Shown here: one piece after another, positions 34,346 through 43,495 of the stretch
How positions within the stretch are numbered: position 1 is the stretch's first letter
Layout of the letters: every line of letters begins with the position of its first letter
Program-made: the position numbers and the translations under genes
The notes under the pieces: model-generated
What the model was told of the DNA's origin: nothing
Database searches by the model: none
The model's input: only the letters and a program-made list of their open reading frames with translations
Assembly (NCBI RefSeq): GCF_028885415.1
Contig: NZ_CP118527.1
Location: 8,494,001-8,558,000 of the forward strand
Length of the DNA: 64,000 bases
Origin: Streptomyces coeruleorubidus
GTDB lineage: Bacteria > Actinomycetota > Actinomycetes > Streptomycetales > Streptomycetaceae
Reading direction: 5' to 3'

Positions 34346-35323
34346 TCAGTGGCTCGTGCTCGGCGACGACGCCTGAGTGAGGAGGTCCTCGACCTCGGAC
34401 TCGGCGGGCATCGCGGAGGAGCAGGCGAGGCGTGAGGCGACGAGGGCACCGGCGGCGTTGGCGTGCCGCATGGTCTTCTCCACGTCCCAGCCGGCGAGCA
34501 GGCCGTGGCACAGGGAGCCGCCGAAGGCGTCGCCCGCGCCCAGGCCGTTGACCACCTCGACCGGCACCGGCGGCACCTCGGCCCTGGTGCCGTCGCGGTG
34601 CACGGCCAGGACGCCCTTGGGACCCTGCTTGACGACGGCCAGTTCCACGCCCGCCTCCAGCAGCGCGTCGGCGCAGGCCTGCGGCTCGCGCACGCCGGTG
34701 GCGATCTCGCACTCGTCGAGGTTGCCGACCGCGACGGTGGCGTGGCGCAGCGCCTCGCGGTAGTACGGGCGGGCCTCCTCGGGGTCGGCCCAGAACATCG
34801 GCCGCCAGTCGAGGTCGAAGACGGTGATGCCCGCCTTGTCGCGGGCCTTGAGGGCGGCGAGCGTGGCGGAGCGGCTCGGCTCTTCGCTCAGGCCGGTGCC
34901 GGTGATCCAGAAGATCCGGGCCCCGCGGATCGCGAAGAAGTCCAGGTCGTCGGTGTGGATCTCCAGGTCGGGGGCCTTGGGGCGGCGGTAGAAGTACAGC
35001 GGGAAGTCGTCCGGCGGGAAGATCTCGCAGAAGGTGATCGGCGTCGGGTACGCGTCGACCGGGGTGACCCAGCGGTCGTCGACGCCGAAGGACCTCAGCT
35101 CCTCGTGCAGGTAGGCGCCGAAGGGGTCGTTGCCGGTCCGGGTGATGACCGCCGTGCGTCGTCCGAGGCGCGCCGCGGCGACCGCCACATTGGCCGCCGA
35201 ACCTCCCAGGAATTTCCCGAACGTCTCCACCTGGGGCAGCGGGACGCCGGTCTGGAGGGGATAGAGGTCGACCCCGATGCGGCCCATCGTGATCAAGTCG
35301 AAATACTGGGCTGGCTCGGCCAT
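34346..35323 (-). CDS. iolC: 5-dehydro-2-deoxygluconokinase
   Basis: 325 residues from ATG 35323, preceded by GAGGAGG; the longer frame to 35410 lacks a site. PfkB-family features: DLITMGRIGVDLYP, the sugar-binding GKFLGGSAANVAVAAARLG, and VVNGLGAGDAFGGSLCHGLL with the catalytic aspartate. The block RPMFWADPEEARPYYREAL is typical of IolC. It phosphorylates 5-keto-2-deoxygluconate. It is the first gene of the leftward inositol operon, reading away from the importer genes across a 321-bp gap. Confidence 0.93.
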   Translation of the reverse strand: MAEPAQYFDLITMGRIGVDLYPLQTGVPLPQVETFGKFLGGSAANVAVAAARLGRRTAVITRTGNDPFGAYLHEELRSFGVDDRWVTPVDAYPTPITFCEIFPPDDFPLYFYRRPKAPDLEIHTDDLDFFAIRGARIFWITGTGLSEEPSRSATLAALKARDKAGITVFDLDWRPMFWADPEEARPYYREALRHATVAVGNLDECEIATGVREPQACADALLEAGVELAVVKQGPKGVLAVHRDGTRAEVPPVPVEVVNGLGAGDAFGGSLCHGLLAGWDVEKTMRHANAAGALVASRLACSSAMPAESEVEDLLTQASSPSTSH

Positions 35324-35644
35324 GCGCGACCTCCTCGGGAAGCTGGGGATGCGGGTCCGGGGCCGCCCTGACACCGTGGGCGTGGATGACCTGGGACCTG
35401 CAGCTCTCACAGGTGTAGGTGCCGGAGGAGGGCCGTGTCAATAGTTTGTACTTACATTCGGACCTGCTTGTGAAATGATGTCTTAACAAAGTATTGACAG
35501 CAGGCGCGGCAAGGACTTGGATCCCGTGGCATCGCAACAGTCTGTTTGCGGCATCATGATCCGGACTCCGTAGGGCTCCGGGACCACGGATCCTCGTGAT
35601 CCCCTCCCTTTCCCCAGCAGCAGCACAGTGAGGTGCCAGGAAAG
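35324..35644. other. 321-bp divergent promoter region, inositol operon versus importer
   Basis: No gene is supported here. It is AT-richer than its surroundings between 35440 and 35500. It contains the TGTACTTACA dyad described separately. A TTGACA at 35494-35499 may be a -35 element for the importer, but no good -10 was seen at the right distance. The remaining sequence shows nothing recognisable. Confidence 0.6.
35445..35456 (+). promoter_or_regulatory. Candidate GntR operator upstream of iolC
   Basis: TTTGTACTTACA contains the dyad TGTA-CT-TACA at 35447-35456, the half-site arrangement of HutC-type GntR proteins. It lies 124 bases from the iolC start and 189 bases from the importer start. 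A near copy occurs on the minus strand at 44698-44709. Confidence 0.55.
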
Positions 35645-36664
35645 ATGGACCGCTCTTCTCACCCCCGCTCCCGCAGGATCGCGCCGGTTGTAGCCGTTGC
35701 CGCGGCAGCGGCCCTGACCCTCGCCGGCTGCTCCAGCAGTTCCGGGGGCAAGAAGTCCGAGGAAGGCGCCGCGAACGCCTCCGCCGGCAAGGCGACCACG
35801 CCGCGCATGACCGTCGCCCTGGTCACCCACCAGGCACCCGGTGACACCTTCTGGGACACCGTGCGCAAGGGCGCCGAGGCCGCCGCCGCCAAGGACAACA
35901 TCAAGCTCGTCTACTCCGCCGACCCGAACGCGGGCAACCAGGCCAACCTGGTCCAGAACGCGATCGACCAGAAGGTCGACGGCATCGCCGTCACCCTCGC
36001 CAAGCCGGACGCCCTCAAGGGTGTCATCGGCAAGGCGGAGAAGGCCGGCATACCCGTCGTCGGCCTCAACTCCGGCCTGAGCGACTGGAAGAAGCTCAAC
36101 CTGCTGGAGTTCTTCGGCCAGGACGAGTCCGTCGCGGGCGAGGCCTTCGGCAAGAAGCTGAACGAGGTCGGCGCCAAGAAGGTCCTCTGCGTCATGCAGG
36201 AGCAGGGCAACGTCGGCCTGACGCAGCGCTGCGACGGCGTGGCGAAGACCTTCGAGGGCAAGGTCGACCCGCAGAACGTCAACGGCACCGACATGCCCTC
36301 CGTGAAGTCGACGATCACCGCCAAGCTGAAGCAGGACCCGTCCATCGACTACGTCGTCACCCTCGGCGCCCCCTTCGCGCTGACCGCGGTGCAGTCGGTC
36401 TCCGACGCCGGCAGCAAGGCGAAGGTCGCCACCTTCGACCTCAACAAGGACCTCATCAAGGCCATCAAGAACGACTCCATCCAGTTCGCCGTCGACCAGC
36501 AGCCCTACCTCCAGGGCTACCTGGCCGTCGACGGCCTGTGGCTCTACAAGAACAACGGCAACTACAGCGGCGGCGGCGAGCAGCCCGTGCTGACCGGCCC
36601 TGCCTTCGTCGACAAGTCCAACGTCGACAAGATCGGGGAGTTCGCCGCGAAGGGCACCCGGTGA
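35645..36664 (+). CDS. Sugar ABC importer substrate-binding lipoprotein (probable inositol)
   Basis: 339 residues from ATG 35645, with GAGGTG nine bases upstream; GTG 35633 is an alternative. A lipoprotein signal peptide ends at LTLAGC, with the lipidated cysteine at C29, followed by a Ser/Gly/Lys linker. The mature part is a periplasmic-binding-protein type 1 fold: MTVALVTHQAPGDTFWDTVRKGAEAAA, IDQKVDGIAVTLAKPDAL, and VDQQPYLQGYLAVDGLWL. These proteins bind ribose-like sugars or inositols outside the membrane. Position opposite iolC and next to IolE/IolG-like genes makes inositol the best guess. The permease start overlaps its stop by one base. Confidence 0.9.
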   Translation: MDRSSHPRSRRIAPVVAVAAAAALTLAGCSSSSGGKKSEEGAANASAGKATTPRMTVALVTHQAPGDTFWDTVRKGAEAAAAKDNIKLVYSADPNAGNQANLVQNAIDQKVDGIAVTLAKPDALKGVIGKAEKAGIPVVGLNSGLSDWKKLNLLEFFGQDESVAGEAFGKKLNEVGAKKVLCVMQEQGNVGLTQRCDGVAKTFEGKVDPQNVNGTDMPSVKSTITAKLKQDPSIDYVVTLGAPFALTAVQSVSDAGSKAKVATFDLNKDLIKAIKNDSIQFAVDQQPYLQGYLAVDGLWLYKNNGNYSGGGEQPVLTGPAFVDKSNVDKIGEFAAKGTR

Positions 36665-37740
36665 TGAGCATGACCCAACAGGCTGCGCCGGCGGTGGACA
36701 CACCGCCGGCCCCCGGCCCCAAGCAGTCCGACGGCCGGACACGGCAGCGCCCGATGGCGCTGCGGCTGCTGGCCCGGCCCGAGGTCGGCGTCTTCCTCGG
36801 CGCCGTCGCCGTGCTCGTGTTCTTCCTGTTCGCGGCACCGCCGGTGCGCGACGGCAGCTCGATGGCCAACATCCTGTACCAGTCGTCGACCATCGGGATC
36901 ATGGCGCTGCCCGTGGCCCTGCTGATGATCGGCGGCGAGTTCGACCTGTCGGCCGGTGTCGCCGTGGTCACCTCGGCGCTCACCGCGTCGATGCTCAGCT
37001 ACCAGCTGACCATGAACGTCTGGGTCGGCGTGATCGTCGCCCTCCTGGTGTCGCTCGCCATCGGGGCGTTCAACGGCTGGCTGCTGGTCAAGACGGGACT
37101 GCCCAGCTTCCTGGTCACCCTCGGCACCTTCCTGATCCTTCAGGGCGTGAACCTCGCCGTGACCAAGCTGGTCACCGGCAACGTCGCCACCGACGACATC
37201 AGTGACATGGACGGCTTCTCCCAGGCGCAGAAGCTCTTCGCCTCGACGTTCACCGTCGGCGGGGTCAACGTCAAGATCACCGTCGTGTGGTGGCTGGTCT
37301 TCGCGGCCCTGGCCACCTGGGTGCTGCTGCGGACCAAGTACGGCAACTGGATCTTCGCGGTCGGAGGCAACAAGCACTCCGCCCGGGCCGTCGGTGTCCC
37401 GGTCACCTTCACCAAGATCTCCCTGTTCATGCTGGTCGGCTTCGGCGCCTGGTTCGTCGGCATGCACCAGCTGTTCTCCTTCAACACCGTGCAGTCCGGC
37501 GAGGGCGTGGGCCAGGAGCTCATCTACATCGCCGCGGCCGTCATCGGCGGCTGTCTGCTGACCGGCGGCTACGGCTCCGCGATCGGCCCGGTCTTCGGCG
37601 CCTTCATGTTCGGCATGGTGCAGCAGGGCATCGTCTACGCCGGCTGGAACCCGGACTGGTTCAAGGCCTTCCTCGGCGTGATGCTCCTCGGCGCCGTCCT
37701 CATCAATCTGTGGGTCCAGCGCACGGCGACCCGGAGGTGA
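36664..37740 (+). CDS. Sugar ABC transporter permease
   Basis: 358 residues with eight to ten hydrophobic spans after a 35-residue polar N-terminus. The block [16 protein letters not shown] is the RbsC/BPD_transp_2 signature. Further recognisable parts are [22 protein letters not shown] and [16 protein letters not shown], the cytoplasmic EAA-like loop. It forms the channel for the lipoprotein and ATPase encoded on either side. All three genes are overlapping or closely spaced, so a single mRNA is likely. Confidence 0.93.
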   Translation: MSMTQQAAPAVDTPPAPGPKQSDGRTRQRPMALRLLARPEVGVFLGAVAVLVFFLFAAPPVRDGSSMANILYQSSTIGIMALPVALLMIGGEFDLSAGVAVVTSALTASMLSYQLTMNVWVGVIVALLVSLAIGAFNGWLLVKTGLPSFLVTLGTFLILQGVNLAVTKLVTGNVATDDISDMDGFSQAQKLFASTFTVGGVNVKITVVWWLVFAALATWVLLRTKYGNWIFAVGGNKHSARAVGVPVTFTKISLFMLVGFGAWFVGMHQLFSFNTVQSGEGVGQELIYIAAAVIGGCLLTGGYGSAIGPVFGAFMFGMVQQGIVYAGWNPDWFKAFLGVMLLGAVLINLWVQRTATRR

Positions 37741-37745
37741 CCGCA

Positions 37746-38657
37746 ATGACCAGCAACGAAACCGGCACCCACGGGGCCGTCCTGCAGGACACGCCGCCCG
37801 AGAAGGACCGACCCCTCGTCGAACTCCGCGGCGCCGGCAAGTCCTACGGCAACATCCGCGCCCTGCACGGCGTCGACCTGAAGGTCTTCCCCAACCAGGT
37901 CACCTGCGTCCTCGGCGACAACGGCGCCGGCAAGTCCACCCTCATCAAGATCATCTCGGGTCTGCACCAGCACACCGAGGGCGAGTTCCTCGTCGACGGC
38001 GAACCGGTGCGCTTCTCCACCCCGCGCGAGGCCCTCGACAAGGGCATCGCCACGGTCTACCAGGACCTCGCCGTCGTCCCGCTGATGCCGGTGTGGCGCA
38101 ACTTCTTCCTCGGCTCCGAGATGACCAAGGGCCCCTGGCCCCTGCGCCGTCTCGACATCGAGAAGATGAAGAAGACCGCGGACGAGGAACTGCGCAACAT
38201 GGGCATCGTCCTCGACGACATGGAGCAGCCCATCGGCACGCTCTCCGGCGGCCAGCGCCAGTGCGTCGCGATCGCCCGCGCCGTCTACTTCGGTGCCCGC
38301 GTCCTCATCCTGGACGAGCCGACCGCCGCCCTCGGCGTCAAGCAGTCCGGTGTGGTGCTGAAGTACATCGCCGCCGCCCGCGAGAAGGGCCTCGGCGTCA
38401 TCTTCATCACCCACAACCCGCACCACGCCTACATGGTCGGCGACCACTTCAGCGTGCTGCGCCTGGGCACCATGGAACTGTCCGCCTCCCGCAGCGAGGT
38501 CAGCCTCGAGGAGCTGACCAACCACATGGCCGGTGGCACCGAACTGGCCTCCCTCAAGCACGAGTTGGCGCAGGTCCGCGGCGTCGACGTCGAGGAGCTC
38601 CCCGAGGCGGGAGACCTCACCGCCCCCGTAGCCACGTCCTCGGAAGGAAAGTCCTGA
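37746..38657 (+). CDS. Sugar ABC transporter ATP-binding protein, single-domain form
   Basis: 303 residues with one nucleotide-binding domain. Walker A is GDNGAGKST, the signature is LSGGQRQ, Walker B is [10 protein letters not shown], and the switch histidine is in FITHNPHH. RbsA/XylG-type ATPases normally carry two such domains in about 500 residues; this is the half-size FrcA-like kind and must act as a dimer. The C-terminal 45 residues are acidic and probably non-conserved. It powers import through the adjacent permease. Confidence 0.93.
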   Translation: MTSNETGTHGAVLQDTPPEKDRPLVELRGAGKSYGNIRALHGVDLKVFPNQVTCVLGDNGAGKSTLIKIISGLHQHTEGEFLVDGEPVRFSTPREALDKGIATVYQDLAVVPLMPVWRNFFLGSEMTKGPWPLRRLDIEKMKKTADEELRNMGIVLDDMEQPIGTLSGGQRQCVAIARAVYFGARVLILDEPTAALGVKQSGVVLKYIAAAREKGLGVIFITHNPHHAYMVGDHFSVLRLGTMELSASRSEVSLEELTNHMAGGTELASLKHELAQVRGVDVEELPEAGDLTAPVATSSEGKS

Positions 38658-38658
38658 C

Positions 38659-39561
38659 ATGGCCCTCGCGCTCGACCGCATCCGGGTCGGCTCCGCCCCC
38701 GACTCCTGGGGTGTCTGGTTCCCCGACGACCCCCAGCAGGTGCCCTGGGAACGCTTCCTCGACGAGGTCGCCGAGGCCGGCTACTCGTGGATAGAACTCG
38801 GCCCCTACGGCTACCTGCCGACCGACCCGGCCCGGCTCACCGACGAGGTGACCAAGCGGAACCTGAAGGTCTCCGCCGGCACGATCTTCTGCGGCCTGCA
38901 CCGCGGCCCGTCCGAGTGGGACTCCACCTGGGAGCAGGTCAGCCGGGTCGCCGCCCTCACCCAGGCCATGGATGCCAAGCACCTGGTGGTCATCCCGTCC
39001 TTCTGGCGGGACGACAAGACCGCCGAGATCCTGGAGCCCCCGGAGCTCACCACCGAGCAGTGGCGCAACCTCACCACGGGCATGGAGCGCCTCGGCCGTG
39101 AGGTGAAGGACAAGTACGGCCTGGACATCGTCGTCCACCCGCACGCCGACACCCACATCGACACCGAGGAGCACGTCGAGCAGTTCCTCGACTCCACCGA
39201 CTCCGACGCGGTCAACCTCTGCCTGGACACCGGGCACTACGCCTACTGCGGCGGCGACAGCGTCAAGCTGATCGAGACGTACGGCGAGCGCATCGGCTAT
39301 CTGCACCTCAAGCAGGTCGACCCGGACATCCTCGCCGACGTGGTCAAGAACGAGATGCCGTTCGGCCCCGCCGTAGCGCGCGGAGTGATGTGCGAACCGC
39401 CCGCCGGTGTCCCCGAGTTGGGTCCGGTGCTCACGGCCGCCCAGAAGCTGGGCGTGGACCTGTTCGCCATCGTCGAGCAGGACATGTACCCCTGCGAGCC
39501 GGACAAGCCGCTGCCGATCGCGGTGCGCACCCGCAAGTTCCTGAGGTCCTGCGGCGCCTGA
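38659..39561 (+). CDS. IolE/IolI-type TIM-barrel protein (inosose dehydratase or isomerase)
   Basis: 300 residues, start one base after the ATPase stop codon. The opening IRVGSAPDSWGVWFPDDPQQ strongly recalls IolE. Metal-binding barrel motifs are VVHPHADTHIDTEEH, NLCLDTGHYAYCGGD and YLHLKQVD. IolE dehydrates 2-keto-myo-inositol to the cyclic dione that IolD opens; IolI isomerises inososes. With no other IolE candidate in the window, dehydratase is the better call. It lies in the importer operon rather than with iolBCD. Confidence 0.85.
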   Translation: MALALDRIRVGSAPDSWGVWFPDDPQQVPWERFLDEVAEAGYSWIELGPYGYLPTDPARLTDEVTKRNLKVSAGTIFCGLHRGPSEWDSTWEQVSRVAALTQAMDAKHLVVIPSFWRDDKTAEILEPPELTTEQWRNLTTGMERLGREVKDKYGLDIVVHPHADTHIDTEEHVEQFLDSTDSDAVNLCLDTGHYAYCGGDSVKLIETYGERIGYLHLKQVDPDILADVVKNEMPFGPAVARGVMCEPPAGVPELGPVLTAAQKLGVDLFAIVEQDMYPCEPDKPLPIAVRTRKFLRSCGA

Positions 39562-39579
39562 CGACCCGAAAGGACGGCC

Positions 39580-40599
39580 ATGGCTGAGCGCGCCACCCTG
39601 GGAGTCGCGGTCATCGGTACCGGAAGGATGGGCGCCGACCACGTGCGCCGCATCCAGGAAGTCATCAGCGGAGCACGGGTGGTCGCCGTCGCGGACGTCG
39701 ACGCGGAACGCGCGAAGGCCGTCGCCGCCCGCGTCGACGGCTGCACCGCCCACACCGACCCGGCCGCCGCGCTGGCGGCGGCCGACGTCGACGCCGTCCT
39801 GATCGCCTCCCCGGGCCCGGCCCACGAGGCCACACTGCTCGCGGCCTTCGAGCGCGATCTGCCCGTGTTGTGCGAGAAGCCGCTCACCCCCGACGCGGCC
39901 TCCGCCCTGCGCGTCCTCGAAGCCGAACTGCGCCTCGGCCACCGCCGTGTCCAGGTCGGTTTCATGCGCCGCTACGACCCCGAGTACGCGAAGCTGGAGG
40001 CCCTGCTGGCAACGGGGCAGCTGGGCCGTCCGCTGATGCTGCACAACCGCCACCGCAACGTGGCCAGCCCGCCCTTCTTCACCAGCTCCATGCTCATCAG
40101 CGACTCCGTCGCCCACGAGGCGGACGTGACCCGCTGGCTGCTGGACCACGAGATCACAGCGGTCACGGTGCTGCGCCCGGCCCCGTCCGCCAACGCCCCC
40201 GACGGGCTGCGCGATCCGCAGTTCGTCGTCTTCGAGACCGACGGCGGCGCCCTGAGTGACGTGGAGATCTTCGTCAACTGCGGCTTCGGCTATCAGGTCC
40301 AGGCCGAGGTGGTCTGCGAACGCGGCACCGCCCGCATCGGCGACGGCCACGCCCTGGTCACCAACATGGCCGGCCGCTGGGGCGGCACCATCGCCCAGGA
40401 CTTCACCGAACGCTTCGAGACGGCCTACGACCGTCAGATCCAGACCTGGGTCGACGCCACCCGCCGCGGCGAGGTCACCGGCCCGAGCGTCTGGGACGGC
40501 TACGCCGCCGCCGCGGTGTGCGAGGCGGGGGTCCGGGCGCTGGAGGACGGCGGCCGGGTCGAGGTCGAACTGGTCGAGAAACCCGCGCTGTACGCGTGA
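39580..40599 (+). CDS. Gfo/Idh/MocA oxidoreductase, inositol dehydrogenase-like
   Basis: 339 residues, GAAAGGA before ATG 39580. NAD-binding [13 protein letters not shown], the family motif CEKPLT (EKP lysine), and a C-terminal domain with [16 protein letters not shown] giving the H-x-x-D pair. It should oxidise myo- or another inositol isomer to an inosose. It ends the importer operon, followed by a strong terminator. Two further dehydrogenases are encoded just beyond on the other strand, so substrates may be divided among inositol stereoisomers. Confidence 0.87.
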   Translation: MAERATLGVAVIGTGRMGADHVRRIQEVISGARVVAVADVDAERAKAVAARVDGCTAHTDPAAALAAADVDAVLIASPGPAHEATLLAAFERDLPVLCEKPLTPDAASALRVLEAELRLGHRRVQVGFMRRYDPEYAKLEALLATGQLGRPLMLHNRHRNVASPPFFTSSMLISDSVAHEADVTRWLLDHEITAVTVLRPAPSANAPDGLRDPQFVVFETDGGALSDVEIFVNCGFGYQVQAEVVCERGTARIGDGHALVTNMAGRWGGTIAQDFTERFETAYDRQIQTWVDATRRGEVTGPSVWDGYAAAAVCEAGVRALEDGGRVEVELVEKPALYA

Positions 40600-40603
40600 A
40601 CGG

Positions 40604-40640
40604 GCCGAGCGGGCCGGGGGTGTGCCCCGGCCCGCTCGGC
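40604..40640. terminator. Bidirectional terminator, perfect 16-bp stem
   Basis: GCCGAGCGGGCCGGGG at 40604-40619 is perfectly complementary to 40625-40640, with loop GTGTG. It lies in the 47-bp gap between two converging genes, so it can end transcription from both sides. Confidence 0.9.
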
Positions 40641-40646
40641 GTGTTC

Positions 40647-41663
40647 TCAGATCCTCGTGAGCGGCCGGGGCTCGAACCCGGCCGCGCGGTAGCAGTCGTC
40701 GATGAGCGCCATCGTCGTCACCGCGTCGTCCGCGTCCAGCGGCAGCGCCGCACCGTCTCGCACCCCGGCGGCGAACGCCTCCAGCTGGTACGTGTACGAC
40801 GAGCGCGTGCCCAGCCGCTCCGTGCGCTCGCCCTGCGGGGTGCGCACCACGATCCGGTCGTCCATCTGGGGCAGCACGAAGTTCGGCGCCGTCGCCTCGC
40901 CCCGGGACCCGGTGATCCGGATGCTCATGTCCAGCCCGCCGTACGCCATGTGGCAGCGGGCCGAGCCGGTCGCGCCGCCGGGGAACTCCAGGTCGGCGTC
41001 CAGCCACTCGTCGACCCCGGGCGCGCCCGCGCGCTCCCCGCCCCGGGCCCCGGCCAGGCGTGGCGCGCCGCCCGCCCAGGGCGCGAGCATCCGCAGGGCG
41101 TGCAGGCTGTAGCAGCCCAGGTCCATCAGGGCGCCGCCGGCCAGCGGCAGCGACCAGCGCGGGTCGGTGTCCGGCGGTGCGGCGATGGCGACCATCGCCT
41201 CGACGTGCCGCAGTTCGCCGAGTTCACCGGAGTCCAGCAGCTCGTGCAGGCGGCGGGTGACCGGGTGGAAGAGATAGTGGAAGGCCTCCATGAAGACCGT
41301 CCCGGACTTCCCGGCGGCCTCCCGCACCTCCGCCGCCTCCTGCGCGTTGCTCGCCGACGGCTTCTCCGACAGCACGTGCTTGCCCGCCGCGAGGGCGGCC
41401 AGGTTCCACGGGCCGTGCAGACCGTTGGCGAGCGGGTTGTAGACGACGTCGACCTCGGGATCGGCCACCAGCTCGGCGTACGAACCCGCCACCCGCTCCA
41501 CGCCGTGCTCGTCGGCGAACGCCTCGGCTCGGGCGCGGTCGCGGGCGGCCACCGCGACGAGGCGGTGGCCGGTCGCCCGGGCCGGGTCGATCAAGGAGCG
41601 TTCGGTGATCCGCGCGGCTCCCAGTACGCCTATGCGCAGGGGTTCCCGGCCCTGTTCGCTCAT
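40647..41663 (-). CDS. Gfo/Idh/MocA oxidoreductase
   Basis: 338 residues from ATG 41663, overlapping the upstream gene by ATGA. It has IGVLGAARITERSLI for cofactor binding, YNPLANGLHGPW, SEKPSASNAQEA with the EKP lysine, and MDLGCYSLHALRML in the C-terminal part. This form resembles the dihydrodiol/xylose dehydrogenase branch more than IolG. The substrate is likely a polyol or a sugar derived from inositol metabolism. It is the last gene of the dioxygenase-SDR-iolG-like operon. Confidence 0.83.
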   Translation of the reverse strand: MSEQGREPLRIGVLGAARITERSLIDPARATGHRLVAVAARDRARAEAFADEHGVERVAGSYAELVADPEVDVVYNPLANGLHGPWNLAALAAGKHVLSEKPSASNAQEAAEVREAAGKSGTVFMEAFHYLFHPVTRRLHELLDSGELGELRHVEAMVAIAAPPDTDPRWSLPLAGGALMDLGCYSLHALRMLAPWAGGAPRLAGARGGERAGAPGVDEWLDADLEFPGGATGSARCHMAYGGLDMSIRITGSRGEATAPNFVLPQMDDRIVVRTPQGERTERLGTRSSYTYQLEAFAAGVRDGAALPLDADDAVTTMALIDDCYRAAGFEPRPLTRI

Positions 41664-42664
41664 GCCTGCCGTACCTCCTCGATCGTCACGGGACGGTGCT
41701 CGTGCAGCGACAGTGTGCACGCCTCGGCGATCCAGCCCGCCTCCAGGGCGTCCTCGATCGTGCAGGGGGAGGGGCGGGTGCCGGCGACGACCTCGGTGAA
41801 CGCGGTCAGTTCGGCGCGGTAGGCCTCGGTGAAGCGGTCCATGAAGAAGTCGTGCGGGGTGCCCGCCGGGAAGGTCACGCCCGGCTCGACCGAGCGCAGC
41901 GGCAGCTTGTCCTCCAGGCCGACGGCGATGGAGTCCGTGAAGCCGTGGATCTCCATACGGACGTCGTAACCGCGGGCGTTGTGGCGGGAGTTGGAGACCA
42001 CCGCGATGGTGCCGTCGTCCAGGGTGAGGATCGCGCCGGTGGTGTCGGCGTCACCGGCCTCCTTGATGAAGTCGGCACCGCGGTTGCCGCCCACGGCGTA
42101 CACCTCGGCCACCTCACGGCCGGTCACCCAGCGGATGATGTCGAAGTCGTGCACCGAGCAGTCGCGGAAGATGCCGCCCGAGGCGGCGATGTACGCGGCG
42201 GGCGGCGGCGCCGGGTCGAGCGTGGTCGAGCGGACCGTGTGCAGCGTGCCGAGCTCGCCGCCCCGCACGGCGGCGCGGGCGTTGACGAAACCGGTGTCGA
42301 AGCGGCGGTTGTAGCCGATCTGGATCGGCACGTCCTTGCCGCGTACGGCCTTCAGTACCTCGACGCCCTCGCTCATGGTCTTGGCGACGGGCTTCTCGCA
42401 GAAGACCGGGATGCCGGCCTCGACCCCGGCCAGGATCAGCGCGGGGTGGGCGTCCGTCGCGGCCGCGACGACGATGCCGTCCACGCCGGCGGCCAGCAGG
42501 GCCTCGGGCGAGTCCACGACCTCGGCGCCGAACCGCTCGGCGGCGGCCTTGGCGGCGTCCGCGAACGGGTCGGTGACGACGAGGGACTCGACGGCGTCGA
42601 GGCCGGACAGGGTCTCGGCGTGAAAGGCGCCGATGCGGCCGAGGCCGAGGATTCCGATGCGCAT
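41660..42664 (-). CDS. iolG: Myo-inositol 2-dehydrogenase
   Basis: 334 residues from ATG 42664 with TAGGAG upstream. The N-terminus MRIGILGLGRIGAFHAETL is the NAD-binding fold. CEKPVAKTMSEG carries the catalytic lysine, and IQIGYNRRFDTGF, FRDCSVHDFDIIRWVTGREV and YAVGGNRGADF match the IolG branch well. It oxidises myo-inositol to 2-keto-myo-inositol, the first catabolic step. It is the best iolG candidate in the window. Confidence 0.88.
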   Translation of the reverse strand: MRIGILGLGRIGAFHAETLSGLDAVESLVVTDPFADAAKAAAERFGAEVVDSPEALLAAGVDGIVVAAATDAHPALILAGVEAGIPVFCEKPVAKTMSEGVEVLKAVRGKDVPIQIGYNRRFDTGFVNARAAVRGGELGTLHTVRSTTLDPAPPPAAYIAASGGIFRDCSVHDFDIIRWVTGREVAEVYAVGGNRGADFIKEAGDADTTGAILTLDDGTIAVVSNSRHNARGYDVRMEIHGFTDSIAVGLEDKLPLRSVEPGVTFPAGTPHDFFMDRFTEAYRAELTAFTEVVAGTRPSPCTIEDALEAGWIAEACTLSLHEHRPVTIEEVRQA

Positions 42665-42710
42665 GGGGGTGTTGCTCCTAGAGAGGGTGAGGGTTTCTTG
42701 TGGGGAGTTC

Positions 42711-43487
42711 TCAGTCGAGTCCACCGAGGACGTTCTGGTCCCAGTCGATCACTGACCCCGTGACCACCCCGGACCGGTCCGACAGCAGGAAGACCACGAA
42801 GTCGGCGATCTCATCCGGCTGGCCCAACTTGCCCATCGGCAGCTTCGCCGCAGCTTCCTCGCGCCAGCCGTCCCCGGCCCCGTGGAAGGCCTTCTGTGTG
42901 GCGTCCTCGCCTTCCGTCGCCGTCCAGCCGATGTTCAGGCCGTTGATCCGCACCCGGTCCCACCGATGCGCGTGCGCGGCGTTGCGGGTCAGCCCGATCA
43001 GGCCGGCCTTCGCGGCGACGTACGGCGCCAGAAAGGGCTGACCTCCGTGCGCCGACGACGTGATGATGTTGACGACCGTGCCGGGCGCCTGCCGCGCGAC
43101 CATGTCCGCGACCGCCGCCTGCATGGCGAAGAACGGCCCCTTGAGGTTGATCGCGATGTGCTGGTCGAACAGCTCGGGCGTGGTGTCCAGCAGTGTCCCC
43201 CGGGAGGTCAGCCCGGCGGAGTTCACGAGGCAGTCGATACGGCCGTACGCCTCCACGACCCGGGCCGCGGAGGCCTTCGCCTGCCCGGCGTCCGACAGGT
43301 CGGCCCGCACGTACAGGGCCTTGCCGCCCGCGGCGGTCAGCTCCGCCACCAGGGCCTCGCCGGGTTCGGGGCGCCGCCCGGTGACGGCCACGACCGCCCC
43401 CTCGCGGACCGCGGCCCGCGCGATGGCGGCGCCGACACCCTGACTGCCGCCGTTGACCAGGACGACCTTGTCGTCGAGAAGTCCCAC
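42711..43487 (-). CDS. Short-chain dehydrogenase/reductase
   Basis: 258 residues from GTG 43487, preceded by GAGGAAA. The cofactor motif is NGGSQGVGAA, with Asn in place of the usual Thr. The NSAG element is present, and the active site is Y-V-A-A-K in APYVAAKAGLIGL with a preceding serine. The C-terminus ends GSVIDWDQNVLGGLD. It is a classical SDR that probably oxidises a cyclitol or sugar. It sits 46 bases upstream of iolG and nine bases after the dioxygenase-like gene, and so belongs to the inositol group. Substrate unknown. Confidence 0.85.
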   Translation of the reverse strand: MGLLDDKVVLVNGGSQGVGAAIARAAVREGAVVAVTGRRPEPGEALVAELTAAGGKALYVRADLSDAGQAKASAARVVEAYGRIDCLVNSAGLTSRGTLLDTTPELFDQHIAINLKGPFFAMQAAVADMVARQAPGTVVNIITSSAHGGQPFLAPYVAAKAGLIGLTRNAAHAHRWDRVRINGLNIGWTATEGEDATQKAFHGAGDGWREEAAAKLPMGKLGQPDEIADFVVFLLSDRSGVVTGSVIDWDQNVLGGLD

Positions 43488-43495
43488 GATTTTCC